From Microcaldota archaeon (GTDB lineage Archaea > Micrarchaeota > Micrarchaeia > Anstonellales > Bilamarchaeaceae), in contig JAUSHJ010000069.1 of NCBI GenBank assembly GCA_030648615.1, forward strand, positions 1-55,947: a stretch of DNA of 55,947 nt, read 5' to 3'. The translations under genes were made by a program, and so were the position numbers. The first letter of the stretch is position 1; the number at the start of each line of letters is the position of its first letter. Below the pieces are notes generated by a model, which was given only the letters and a program-made list of their open reading frames with translations, searched no databases and was not told where the DNA came from. Below are positions 44,241 to 53,091 of the stretch, piece by piece.

Positions 44241-45230
44241 ATGAAAGAAAAAATATTGATAACTGGTATTACTGGATTTGTAGGTTCGCATATGGCAGAT
44301 TACATGCTTGAGAAAGGCATGGAAGTACACGGCCTTAAAAGATGGAACTTGTCAAGACTGAGAAATGTCAGACACATTATGGATAAAGTAACCTGGCACG
44401 ATTGTGACCTTACTGACCCAGTGGCAATTCGCGAGATAATAAAAAAAGTAAAGCCAGATAGGATATTCCACTTCGCTGCAGAAAGTTTTGTAAGCCCATC
44501 TTGGCAGAATCCGAGCCATTATATGGATGTTAACTATAAGGGAACGGTAAATTTATTTGAAGCTGTAAAAGAAGCAGGAATTAATCCAAAAATTTTAATG
44601 CCTGGATCAGGAGAAGAGTATGGAGAAATATACGAATCAGAGGTACCAATAAACGAGAATACGCAAATAAGACCTGTAAATCCTTATGCGGTGACAAAAA
44701 TAGCTCAGGATTTCATAAGTTATGTTTATTTCAGATCTTATGGCATGAGACCAATAAGAGTAAGGACGTTCAATCATGAAGGACCTAGAAGAGATAATGT
44801 ATTTGGACTTTCTTCCTACGCATACCAGATTGCAAAAATAGAAGCAGGTAAGCAACCGCCAGTAATAAAGGTTGGGCATACTGAAGACAGAAGAAACTTT
44901 ACCCACATAAGAGATATTGTAGAAGCCTACTGGACAGCTACGGAAAAATGTGAAGTTGGAGAACTTTACCTTATTGGTTCAGAAAAAGCTGAGCACATCC
45001 ATACGTTTAAGGAAGCTCTTAACAAATTTATAGCGTTATCAACTTACAAAGGCAAAATATCTGTAGAAATAGAACCAAAGTTTGTAAGGCCAACCAATGT
45101 ACCGAGATTAATTGGTGATATTTCTAAGTTTAGGAGTAAAACAGGTTGGGAGCAGAAAATACCTTTCGAAAAGATTCTTGAAGATACTCTTAATTATTGG
45201 AGAGATTTCGTTAAGAATGACAGATACTAA
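44241..45230 (+). CDS. GDP-sugar 4,6-dehydratase family SDR (GDP-heptose dehydratase candidate)
   Basis: 329 residues from ATG 44241, with GGTGAT 5 bases upstream; a GTG at 44232 is inside that motif. ILITGITGFVGSHMADYML near 5; DLTDPVAIREIIKKVKPDRI near 58; FAAESFVSPSWQNP near 82; PGSGEEYGEIYES near 122 with the dehydratase-type acidic residues; YAVTKIAQDF near 150; NHEGPRRDNVFG near 178, matching the NHESPRRG of GDP-mannose dehydratases. In Campylobacter and Yersinia this subfamily (DmhA) acts on GDP-D-glycero-D-manno-heptose. The next three genes build that heptose, so the same role is inferred. Confidence 0.82.
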   Translation: MKEKILITGITGFVGSHMADYMLEKGMEVHGLKRWNLSRLRNVRHIMDKVTWHDCDLTDPVAIREIIKKVKPDRIFHFAAESFVSPSWQNPSHYMDVNYKGTVNLFEAVKEAGINPKILMPGSGEEYGEIYESEVPINENTQIRPVNPYAVTKIAQDFISYVYFRSYGMRPIRVRTFNHEGPRRDNVFGLSSYAYQIAKIEAGKQPPVIKVGHTEDRRNFTHIRDIVEAYWTATEKCEVGELYLIGSEKAEHIHTFKEALNKFIALSTYKGKISVEIEPKFVRPTNVPRLIGDISKFRSKTGWEQKIPFEKILEDTLNYWRDFVKNDRY

Positions 45231-46524
45231 AGATTGGATGCCCATAAATTGTTCTAAAGAACAAATATCTAGAAGTGATTTCTCGATGAACATAAAACAA
45301 GCAGCGATTTTAGCAGGTGGACGAGGAACCAGGCTAGGTGAACTGACAAAGGATACACCAAAACCCATGATTCTGTTGAATGGAAAACCGTTTCTGGAAT
45401 ATTTGGTAGAAATGCTTAGGGATAACGGCATTGAAGAGATAGTTCTTCTTTTGGGATATTTGCCTGATAAAATAATGAATTACTTCGGGGATGGTTCTAA
45501 GTTTGGTATAAAGATAACGTATTCGGTTGGAGATGTAGAGTTTGAAACTGGGAAGCGTCTGAAAAATGCTGAAAAACTCCTGAACGATATTTTCCTTTTA
45601 ATGTACTGTGATAATTATTGGCCATTAAGACTCGATAAGCTAGTGGCACAGTATGAAAAACATAAAACTTTATCTACAGTTACAGTATATACAAACAAGA
45701 ACAGAATAACTAAAAATAATATGCTATTAGAAAACGACTGCGTCACTAAATACGATAAAAGCAGGCAGGAACCTGGACTCGATGCAGTTGACATAGGTTT
45801 TGTAGTTATTAAAAAAGAGGCTGTATCTGCCATGCCAGACAGCAACTTTTCCTTGGAAGCTGATTTTTACCCTAAACTTATAGAAAAAGGACAAATGACT
45901 GCGTATCAAACGGATCAAAAACATTATACCATAGGCACACCGGAGAAGCTAAAAATAACGGAAGAGTTTCTTGCAGACAAAAAAATAGTTTTGGTTGATA
46001 GAGATGGAGTAATTAACAAAAAAGCTCCTAAAGCAGATTACGTAAAAAAATGGCAGGAATTCAAATTTTTACCTAAGGCACTTGATGGATTACGCTTACT
46101 AAAGGAGAGAGGATTCAAAGTAATTGTAATAACCAACCAACCAGGAATCGCAAGAGGGCTAGTAACCAAGGAAGATCTTGAAGAGATCCACAGAAATATG
46201 ATAAATGAAATCAAGAAAAATGGTGGAAAGATAGATGCGATATACGCCTGCATGCATGGATGGGATGATGGCTGCGATTGTAGAAAACCAAAACCGGGAC
46301 TATTATTCAGAGCTTCTGATGAATTTAAATTTGACTTAACTAAGTCATTTTTCATTACTGATGATGAAAGAGACGTGATTGCTGGGGATGAATCTGGTTG
46401 CAAAAATATTTTAATTACCACTGACACATATACAAATAGTATAGATAAGTTAAAACCGCAATTAATATGTAAAAATCTTTACGACGCCGCAAAACACATA
46501 ATAGAACAATCTAAGGTGATATAA
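45217..46524 (+). CDS. Fusion: heptose-1-phosphate nucleotidyltransferase (HddC-like) + heptose bisphosphate phosphatase (GmhB-like)
   Basis: 435 residues from ATG 45217, overlapping the previous gene by 14 bases; ATG 45286 would begin right at the first domain. Residues 24-250: nucleotidyltransferase with AAILAGGRGTRLGELT, KPMILLNGKPFLEYL and a YCDNYW metal site. Residues 255-430: HAD phosphatase with nucleophile motif DRDGVIN at 261-267, ITNQPGIARG near 308, zinc cluster CMHGWDDGCDC at 345-355 and TDDERDVIAGD. Separately these are steps 3 and 4 of GDP-D-glycero-alpha-D-manno-heptose synthesis (GmhB removes the 7-phosphate, HddC adds GMP). One protein here carries both. Kinase and isomerase genes follow. 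Confidence 0.9.
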   Translation: MTDTKDWMPINCSKEQISRSDFSMNIKQAAILAGGRGTRLGELTKDTPKPMILLNGKPFLEYLVEMLRDNGIEEIVLLLGYLPDKIMNYFGDGSKFGIKITYSVGDVEFETGKRLKNAEKLLNDIFLLMYCDNYWPLRLDKLVAQYEKHKTLSTVTVYTNKNRITKNNMLLENDCVTKYDKSRQEPGLDAVDIGFVVIKKEAVSAMPDSNFSLEADFYPKLIEKGQMTAYQTDQKHYTIGTPEKLKITEEFLADKKIVLVDRDGVINKKAPKADYVKKWQEFKFLPKALDGLRLLKERGFKVIVITNQPGIARGLVTKEDLEEIHRNMINEIKKNGGKIDAIYACMHGWDDGCDCRKPKPGLLFRASDEFKFDLTKSFFITDDERDVIAGDESGCKNILITTDTYTNSIDKLKPQLICKNLYDAAKHIIEQSKVI

Positions 46525-47505
46525 GTGATCATTTCAAGAACTCCTTTTAGAATAAGTTTCGTAGGTGGAGGGACAGACCTACAATCGTTCTATAATGAAG
46601 AAGGTGGAGCAGTAATTAGCACTGCCATAAATAAATATGTATATATAACCGTAAAAAAACAAAATGATCTTCACCCCCATAGAATAAGAATAAGCTATTC
46701 TACTACGGAAAATGTTGAAAAAGTAACTGATATAAAACACCCCATAGTCAGAGAAGTTCTAGGATACTTAGGAGTAAATCACCCAATAGAAATAACTAGC
46801 ATTGCAGACATACCTGCACGAACAGGACTGGGTTCTTCAAGCACATTTACAGTGGGTTTGCTTAATGCAATTCATGCACTTAACGGAGAACACGTTAGCA
46901 GCAAAAAACTGGCTGAAGAAGCATGTTACATAGAGATAGAAAAATTGGGAAGACCAATAGGAAAACAGGATCAGTACGCAGCTGCATTTGGAGGTATGAA
47001 CAGTATGATATTTAATCCTGATGAAAGCGTATCCGTATCCCCAATAATATGTAAAGAAGAAATACGTAAGAAGTTATTTGGCAATTTACTAAGTTTTTAT
47101 ACAGGAATAACCAGAGATACGAATGAGATACTTAGAGAGCAGATAAATAATAAAAACACTAATCATAACTCACTTCGGGAGCTTAAAAAAATGGTGACCG
47201 ATTTTAAAAATACTATTGAGAATGGACAAAATATAGATCACCTTGGGGAAATACTCCACCAAAGTTGGATGAAAAAAAGACAACTTACACAAAACATAAC
47301 TAATACTAAAATAGATGGATATTATGAAAATGCCAGAAAAGCAGGTGCCATAGGTGGCAAACTTCTAGGTGCTGGAGGCGGAGGCTTCCTTTTGATTTAT
47401 GCTGACAAACACAAACACGCTGCAATTCGAGAATCACTGAAAGATCTAATTGAATTGAACTTTGATTATGAATCAGAGGGAAGTAAAATCATCTATATAG
47501 CATAG
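46525..47505 (+). CDS. hddA: Heptose 7-phosphate kinase (GHMP family)
   Basis: 326 residues from a GTG directly after the fusion gene's TAA, with GGTGAT 7 bases upstream. IISRTPFRISFVGGGTDLQS at the N-terminus is shared by HddA and fucose kinase-type GHMP enzymes; ARTGLGSSSTFTVGLL near 93 is the ATP-binding GHMP loop; GKQDQYAAAFGGMN near 146; KLLGAGGGGFLLIY near 287 is motif 3. HddA phosphorylates C1 of D-glycero-D-manno-heptose 7-phosphate to give the 1,7-bisphosphate. Context (GmhA, GmhB/HddC) supports this over fucokinase. Confidence 0.9.
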   Translation: MIISRTPFRISFVGGGTDLQSFYNEEGGAVISTAINKYVYITVKKQNDLHPHRIRISYSTTENVEKVTDIKHPIVREVLGYLGVNHPIEITSIADIPARTGLGSSSTFTVGLLNAIHALNGEHVSSKKLAEEACYIEIEKLGRPIGKQDQYAAAFGGMNSMIFNPDESVSVSPIICKEEIRKKLFGNLLSFYTGITRDTNEILREQINNKNTNHNSLRELKKMVTDFKNTIENGQNIDHLGEILHQSWMKKRQLTQNITNTKIDGYYENARKAGAIGGKLLGAGGGGFLLIYADKHKHAAIRESLKDLIELNFDYESEGSKIIYIA

Positions 47506-47548
47506 AATTTTAACTGGTGCTAGCAATAATTAAAATACGGTGTCATTT

Positions 47549-48163
47549 ATGAATAAACTTGAAGAAATTTATCGAAATTCTAAAAGTCCGGAAGAATATG
47601 CAACAAAATATTTGGACTACTTGACTACACTTTTTAAATCACTTGATAAAAATAGCATAAGAAAAGTAATTGATGAATTTCAAAAAGCCAGAAAAAATGG
47701 CAAAATGATTTATTTTATTGGAAATGGAGGAAGTGCTGCTACAGCAATGCACTTTGCTCTAGATCTTGAAAAGGGGACTGACATCAAAAAAGGATTCATG
47801 TTCAAAACTGAAAGTCTAGTTAATAATGTTTCTTACCTGACAGCAGTAGCTAACGATAGTAATTTTGAAGAAATATTTGTCAGTCAGCTAAAAGCAAAAC
47901 TCAATGAAGGAGATGTATTAGTAGGCATCTCTGCAAGTGGCAACTCTCCAAATTTAGTTAAAGCGTTTGAATATGCTAAAACCAAAAAAGCCAGAATCAT
48001 TGGACTTCTGGGTTTTGATGGTGGAAAAATGAAAGTATTGTCCGATGTAATAGTACACGTGGTAACTGCAAGGGGAGAGTATGGGCCAGTGGAAGATATC
48101 CACATGGTTTTAGACCACATCATAACTACGTTCTTATATTTTTCTGAAAGGGATTCTAAATGA
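47549..48163 (+). CDS. gmhA: Sedoheptulose 7-phosphate isomerase
   Basis: 204 residues from ATG 47549, with GGTG 6 bases upstream; a GTG at 47540 lies in that motif. SIS fold: YFIGNGGSAATAMHFALDL near 54, ANDSNFEEIFVSQL near 100, VGISASGNSPNLVKAFEYAK near 125, and GPVEDIHMVLDHIITTF near 176, whose Glu/His are the GmhA metal and catalytic residues. It converts sedoheptulose 7-phosphate to D-glycero-D-manno-heptose 7-phosphate, the first step of the heptose path. The stop overlaps the next ATG (ATGA). Confidence 0.9.
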   Translation: MNKLEEIYRNSKSPEEYATKYLDYLTTLFKSLDKNSIRKVIDEFQKARKNGKMIYFIGNGGSAATAMHFALDLEKGTDIKKGFMFKTESLVNNVSYLTAVANDSNFEEIFVSQLKAKLNEGDVLVGISASGNSPNLVKAFEYAKTKKARIIGLLGFDGGKMKVLSDVIVHVVTARGEYGPVEDIHMVLDHIITTFLYFSERDSK

Positions 48164-49974
48164 TAATGGAAAAACTTACCAATTTATTCAAAAAAATTCC
48201 AGTTTATTTGTACGTATTAATGCTAATCATAGTTATAATTAATTTTAATCTTCTTAAAGATCTAAAACAATTGCCAAGCCCACTTTATGGAGGAGATTAT
48301 TATGGCCACCTTGGAAGCATGTACCACATATTTTATGGCGGAAACATTCTAAACAGCGGACAAATGTTGGATACAACTCCTTTAGTACCATGGATATACT
48401 CTTTATATGTAGTAATACTTGCAAAGATAACTGGTTTAGATCCGGTGATAACAAATGTACTTTCTTCACTCCCTTTAATACCAATTACAATTGCAATAAT
48501 GTATTTTCTAGTAAGAAAAATAACAAATAGTAAATTGCTTATAGTTGCTGCAATACTGTTAGTTGTAGTACAATATCCGATATTTAAATACACTAATTTT
48601 GTATTCGTAGTTATTGGCCCACTTGTCCTCCTAGCATGGTACTTATATCTCGAAAAAGAAAGTAACGAATATGCTATTTTATTGGCAGCTTCAATTGCTC
48701 TTGGAAACCTTACCAATGTCCAACTATTCTTTTCCCAGTATATTTTAATGGCTGTAATTTTAATTGATAGAAATTATCGTAGCTGGAAGGAAGGTAAACT
48801 AAAAAATATTGATGACTTCTTAGCTACTAATAAAATGATAGGGATTATTTTTATAATTTCATTCCTGATTTCTCTGCTTTACTGGTATGCACCTATCTTC
48901 GTATACCACGGCAAGACGCTTAACCCAATACAAATATTTTCAAGCACAGACATATCTACAATTCCACTACAAATAGGATATTCACTCGATATAATAAAAA
49001 CCATGTTTTATGGCATAACAATACCTGGAATTATGGTTAATTTGCTTGCAATTACTGGCATATTTATCGTAGCTAAAAGAAAAGAAGAAAAAGAGTATAG
49101 GTTCTTTTACCTATTATTTGTGGCAATGATAATTATAGTTTTCAATCACCTAATTCTTTACAATCTTTTGGGATTGAATCTTTGGACAGACAGAATGTAT
49201 GCCATGTTCTTTATCCCCATGTTCCCAATCTGGTTAATTATTGGTTGTGAAGAAATAGGTAAAAAATTTGAAAATAGAAAAATGCTAGTATTTGGAATTA
49301 CTATAATAATGGTAATTTGGATATATGCTGGACAATTTCAAGGATTACTTTCAAACACATGGTTTGAAACTGGAAAACAACCATTAATGCAACCGCACCA
49401 GGAACTTAAGAATTGGATAATTAATAATACAGATATTAATGATGTATTTCTTTCTAATAATGAAGATTCGTTTATGATGAATGCACTTACAGGGAGAAAA
49501 GTAGTCGCATACCGAAGAACACATGCATCTTCCTATGTAGATATGAACCAACGCATGCTAGATAGCGCAGTAATCTTCTATGGTAATAATGATGAGAATA
49601 GAGTTGAATTACTAAAAAGATACCACGTCAAGTATTTACTTTGGTCAGTACGCTGGTTTGATAACGAATTTATAATAAATAATGGGAGTATTGTTGGACT
49701 TTTTGACCCGTTAAGTGTACCAACTAATAGTATGTATACGGCAGTATTGGACAATAATGAAATAGAACATTTTGAGACACACACTTACCTTGATCCTGCC
49801 CCACCAACTAATGCACCAACGTATGATTTAACAATTATTATACCCAAAGTTAAAGATATTAGTCATCCTTGGGATCCATCCCTTGATAAATACCTAAAAC
49901 CAGTAAAAACAGTAGTTGTAAATGTAGATGGACAAACAATACCTTACTTTATCGTTTATGAAGTTGATTATTAG
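48160..49974 (+). CDS. Polytopic membrane protein, GT-C-type glycosyltransferase candidate
   Basis: 604 residues. About ten hydrophobic segments occupy residues 14-415 (first at 14-32). Between the first two lies GGDYYGHLGSMYHIF near 46, an acidic/His loop in the position of the catalytic DxD-like loop of GT-C enzymes such as STT3/AglB. Residues about 420-604 form a soluble domain with no WWDYG motif that I can find, so it is not a standard oligosaccharyltransferase. It probably uses a dolichyl-phosphate sugar on the outer face; a Dpm1-like enzyme is encoded next to it at 50005. Last gene of the heptose operon, overlapping gmhA. Confidence 0.65.
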   Translation: MIMEKLTNLFKKIPVYLYVLMLIIVIINFNLLKDLKQLPSPLYGGDYYGHLGSMYHIFYGGNILNSGQMLDTTPLVPWIYSLYVVILAKITGLDPVITNVLSSLPLIPITIAIMYFLVRKITNSKLLIVAAILLVVVQYPIFKYTNFVFVVIGPLVLLAWYLYLEKESNEYAILLAASIALGNLTNVQLFFSQYILMAVILIDRNYRSWKEGKLKNIDDFLATNKMIGIIFIISFLISLLYWYAPIFVYHGKTLNPIQIFSSTDISTIPLQIGYSLDIIKTMFYGITIPGIMVNLLAITGIFIVAKRKEEKEYRFFYLLFVAMIIIVFNHLILYNLLGLNLWTDRMYAMFFIPMFPIWLIIGCEEIGKKFENRKMLVFGITIIMVIWIYAGQFQGLLSNTWFETGKQPLMQPHQELKNWIINNTDINDVFLSNNEDSFMMNALTGRKVVAYRRTHASSYVDMNQRMLDSAVIFYGNNDENRVELLKRYHVKYLLWSVRWFDNEFIINNGSIVGLFDPLSVPTNSMYTAVLDNNEIEHFETHTYLDPAPPTNAPTYDLTIIIPKVKDISHPWDPSLDKYLKPVKTVVVNVDGQTIPYFIVYEVDY

Positions 49975-50004
49975 AGATTTCTTCCCGTGTATCTCACTTT
50001 CAAA

Positions 50005-50709
50005 TCAAATCTTTCCTAAAGTCTTTATCCTTAAACTAATCAAATTTAGAAAAACTTTAGCTATCAAAATTGGAAATGCAAATGGCCTAAAGGAACTTTC
50101 ACCACCTTGTCTTTCGAAATGCTGTACGGACACTTGAGCAACCTTCAATTTATTCGTATATAATTGAATGACAAATTCTGGCCCTACCGGCATATCCAAA
50201 TTTTTAAGATGAATTTTTTCTGCTGCTTTTTTTGTCAAAACACGATAACCACAATCGATATCCCATACTGGAAAATTAAATGCCAACTTAAAAAGAACAT
50301 TGTATCCCCAACCAGCTATGACACGATAAAACGGATCCTTACGAATAGGTTTCCAGCCTAATACAACTTCATAACCTTGACATATCTTTTCCATAAACTT
50401 TGGCAAATCTTCAAGAGTATGCTGACCGTCTCCATCAACTATTACAGCAACATCTCCATTTAGATGATCAAGTGCATCCTGAACCGAAGCAGCATAACCT
50501 AAATTTTTTTCGTGCCGGACCATAGTTACTTTTGGATTTTTACCTGAAATAGTTTTGATGATTTGAGGCGTATTATCAGTACTTGAATTGTCTATTATCG
50601 TTACTTCATAATCTGGAAAATCAACTTCCATAAAAGAAACTGCATCTTCAACTAAAGAAGAAATTATCTTCTGCTCATTGTAAACAAGAAAAAATACGTG
50701 GACACGCAT
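50005..50709 (-). CDS. GT2 glycosyltransferase, dolichyl-phosphate sugar synthase-like
   Basis: 234 residues. RVHVFFLVYNEQKIISSLV at the start; TIIDNSSTDNTPQII near 37; VAVIVDGDGQHTLEDLPKF near 88 (DxD plus the GDGQH of Dpm1-type enzymes); IDCGYRVLTKKAAEKI near 150. There are no C-terminal membrane helices. Such enzymes move a sugar onto dolichyl or undecaprenyl phosphate at the cytoplasmic face, for later use outside. It is convergent with the GT-C-like gene and in a minus-strand pair with the SDR at 50734. Confidence 0.85.
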   Translation of the reverse strand: MRVHVFFLVYNEQKIISSLVEDAVSFMEVDFPDYEVTIIDNSSTDNTPQIIKTISGKNPKVTMVRHEKNLGYAASVQDALDHLNGDVAVIVDGDGQHTLEDLPKFMEKICQGYEVVLGWKPIRKDPFYRVIAGWGYNVLFKLAFNFPVWDIDCGYRVLTKKAAEKIHLKNLDMPVGPEFVIQLYTNKLKVAQVSVQHFERQGGESSFRPFAFPILIAKVFLNLISLRIKTLGKI

Positions 50710-50733
50710 AGATACAACCTTGGGAGGGCTACA

Positions 50734-51639
50734 TTATAAAATATTTCTTATACCTTCATCCAGCTTAACTTTGGCTTCGAAGCCTAGTTCTCGTTTAGTT
50801 TTTGAAGTGTCCGCAAGCGTATGTGCAACATAATTTTTTACCTTATTTTCAATGTATGTTGGTTTTATATCTTTCTTCAATTGAGTATTAAGAATTTTTA
50901 TTACGTCATTAAGAGAATATGATTTTCCAGTACCTACATTAAATACTCCAAATTTAGCTTTACTGTAATTTGCTGCAAGAAGATTTGCACTTACTATGTC
51001 ACTAACGTAGGTAAAATCCCTTGACTGACTCCCGTCTCCGTAAATAACTGGAGATTTATTATTTTTCATATCCCAAAGAAATTGTGATACCAAATTTGCA
51101 TATTTACCCTTTGATATCTCCCGTGGCCCATAAACACTAAAATAACGAAGACCTACAATAGACATACCATATAAATTACTATAGATATTAGCAAGACGCT
51201 CCATGGCAATCCTAGCTTCAGAATAAAGATCTGTTGGCTTTAGCAACATGTCCTCACGATGCGGCGGATTAAGCCCATTATATAATGAGGAAGTTGATAC
51301 AAAAACAAGTCTTGAGTCCTGTTTTCTTGCGAATTCAAGAATACTCATAAATTCAGCAATAACTGTACCAACCAATAATGGGTTTTCTTTATACATTGGC
51401 GAAGAAGATGGAATTCCACCGTGAAATATTACATCGACTTTACTTAAACCGAGTGACTGAATTTCGCCAGAATTAACTTTTTTAACTTCGAACTTACTAT
51501 TTTTTACATTGTGTTCAATATTAGCCATATTACCAGTATGAAAATTGTCAAGACATACTACTCTATTTCCTTCATTAAGCAATGAATCACATATGTAAGA
51601 ACCTATGAATCCTGCTCCGCCAGTAACAACAGTTTGCAT
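50734..51639 (-). CDS. Extended SDR (GalE-like) with Lys to Arg change in the YxxxK motif
   Basis: 301 residues. VVTGGAGFIGSYICDSL near 3; CLDNFHTGNMANI near 34; FHGGIPSSSPMYKENP near 72; STSSLYNGLNPP near 112; LRYFSVYGPREISKG near 158. The active-site motif reads YSEAR (near 134), so the catalytic lysine of YxxxK is arginine (AGG codon). The tyrosine and the upstream Ser/Thr are kept. Activity may be altered, or the protein may bind without catalysing. Other regions match UDP-glucose/GlcNAc 4-epimerases. Minus strand, 24 bases before the dolichyl-phosphate enzyme. Confidence 0.82.
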   Translation of the reverse strand: MQTVVTGGAGFIGSYICDSLLNEGNRVVCLDNFHTGNMANIEHNVKNSKFEVKKVNSGEIQSLGLSKVDVIFHGGIPSSSPMYKENPLLVGTVIAEFMSILEFARKQDSRLVFVSTSSLYNGLNPPHREDMLLKPTDLYSEARIAMERLANIYSNLYGMSIVGLRYFSVYGPREISKGKYANLVSQFLWDMKNNKSPVIYGDGSQSRDFTYVSDIVSANLLAANYSKAKFGVFNVGTGKSYSLNDVIKILNTQLKKDIKPTYIENKVKNYVAHTLADTSKTKRELGFEAKVKLDEGIRNIL

Positions 51640-51732
51640 TAAAAAACCTCTTTAACTACGATATATAATACTATTTTAAGAACTAATCTTTTAAACACAC
51701 CACACTTAACAAAATATATAGATGCGGATAGT

Positions 51733-53091
51733 ATGCTTGGATGGAAGATAACCAAAAATGGAGAGTATAAACTTGATATCCCAGCTTTAAGCAAACAAGA
51801 GGAACAAGTAATATTAGAACTCGAAGAAAAATTTAAGGATAGTGTTTCCAGGCAATCGGTTTCAAATAGTTTGGATAGTGAAGAACTTTTCAGAAGACTT
51901 ATGGAAAATTATACTAAACAAAATTCTATCCACATAGATTCTGATCAACGAGAATATCTTGCAAAAGTAGCTAGAATGCACGTATATGGATTCTATTTTT
52001 TAGAAGAGCTAATTAATAACAAAAACATAGAAGAGATAAGTGTTATCGGACCTAATAAACCAGTATATGTATTTCTAAGAAATATAGGGTGGCAGAGAGT
52101 AAATGCTTGTTTCACAGAAGATAAAACCATAGTAGATGCCATAAACAAAATGGCAAGTAGCATTGGCAGAAGAATAACACACCAAAATCCCAGAATAGAT
52201 GCAGTATTACCAAATGGTTCTAGACTACATGCTTCTCTCCCTCCAATATCCGCAGGAGAAATAACCATAAGGAAATTCAGAAATGATCCTTTTTCTGCTA
52301 TAGAGATAATTGAGAGTGGAGTTTTGGACAGTTCGACACTCGCATACTTATCATTAATAATGCAAAGCGACAGTTCACTCGTTATTGCCGGTAATACCGC
52401 AAGCGGAAAAACTACTACACTCAATTCTCTTTTTGCATTTGTACCTATCAATGAAAGAGTAATAATAGCAGAACAAACTCCTGAGATAAATATCCCCCAC
52501 CCCCACAGTCTGAGGATGGTTGCAAACCAGGATATGAGTGTTGGGCTTAAAGACATAATTTATGATAGTCTAAGGATGAGACCAGATAGAATGATTGTAG
52601 GCGAAGTTAGAAATGCAATAGAAATAGAAGCTCTTTTTGATGTGTTATTAGCAGGACAGGCAAGGGCTACCTATGCCACCATGCATGCTACAAGCACCAG
52701 AGAACTTGTCCAACGCCTCAAAAATTTTGGTGTATCTGAAATAGATGTAACTGCAATAGGCTTTGCAATGATACAAAAAAGAATGATGGAGTACGATGGA
52801 AAGAAAACCGGAAATGAAATCAGAAAAATCACTGAAATAGTTGATATAAAAAATAATAAATTACTATTTTCTTACAATACGACCACAAAAAAATTGGAAG
52901 CTAAAAATAAAGATCACCTCGATAACCTTCTTGCAAATAAACTTGGAGTTACTTCAAAAGAAATAAATGATATGCAACAAGAAAGAAAGAAAATGATTGA
53001 AAAATCACCACGTAAATTTTCTGAATTCGTAACCTACGTTCAAAACAAATTATTTGGGTTTAAACATGAATATAACGGAAAAATTAATTAG
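51733..53091 (+). CDS. tadA: Type II/IV secretion system ATPase, archaeal TadA/FlaI-like
   Basis: 452 residues. N-terminal domain to about 150; Walker A GNTASGKTTTLNSLF near 219; RVIIAEQTPEINIPHP near 241; Walker B region MIVGEVRNAIEIEALF near 288; ATMHATSTRELVQRL near 315 (His box). It is a hexameric cytoplasmic ATPase that drives assembly or retraction of a type IV pilus-like filament. Its size fits the short archaeal Tad ATPases. It overlaps the TadC gene by 26 bases. No pilin or prepilin peptidase is in the window. Confidence 0.92.
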   Translation: MLGWKITKNGEYKLDIPALSKQEEQVILELEEKFKDSVSRQSVSNSLDSEELFRRLMENYTKQNSIHIDSDQREYLAKVARMHVYGFYFLEELINNKNIEEISVIGPNKPVYVFLRNIGWQRVNACFTEDKTIVDAINKMASSIGRRITHQNPRIDAVLPNGSRLHASLPPISAGEITIRKFRNDPFSAIEIIESGVLDSSTLAYLSLIMQSDSSLVIAGNTASGKTTTLNSLFAFVPINERVIIAEQTPEINIPHPHSLRMVANQDMSVGLKDIIYDSLRMRPDRMIVGEVRNAIEIEALFDVLLAGQARATYATMHATSTRELVQRLKNFGVSEIDVTAIGFAMIQKRMMEYDGKKTGNEIRKITEIVDIKNNKLLFSYNTTTKKLEAKNKDHLDNLLANKLGVTSKEINDMQQERKKMIEKSPRKFSEFVTYVQNKLFGFKHEYNGKIN

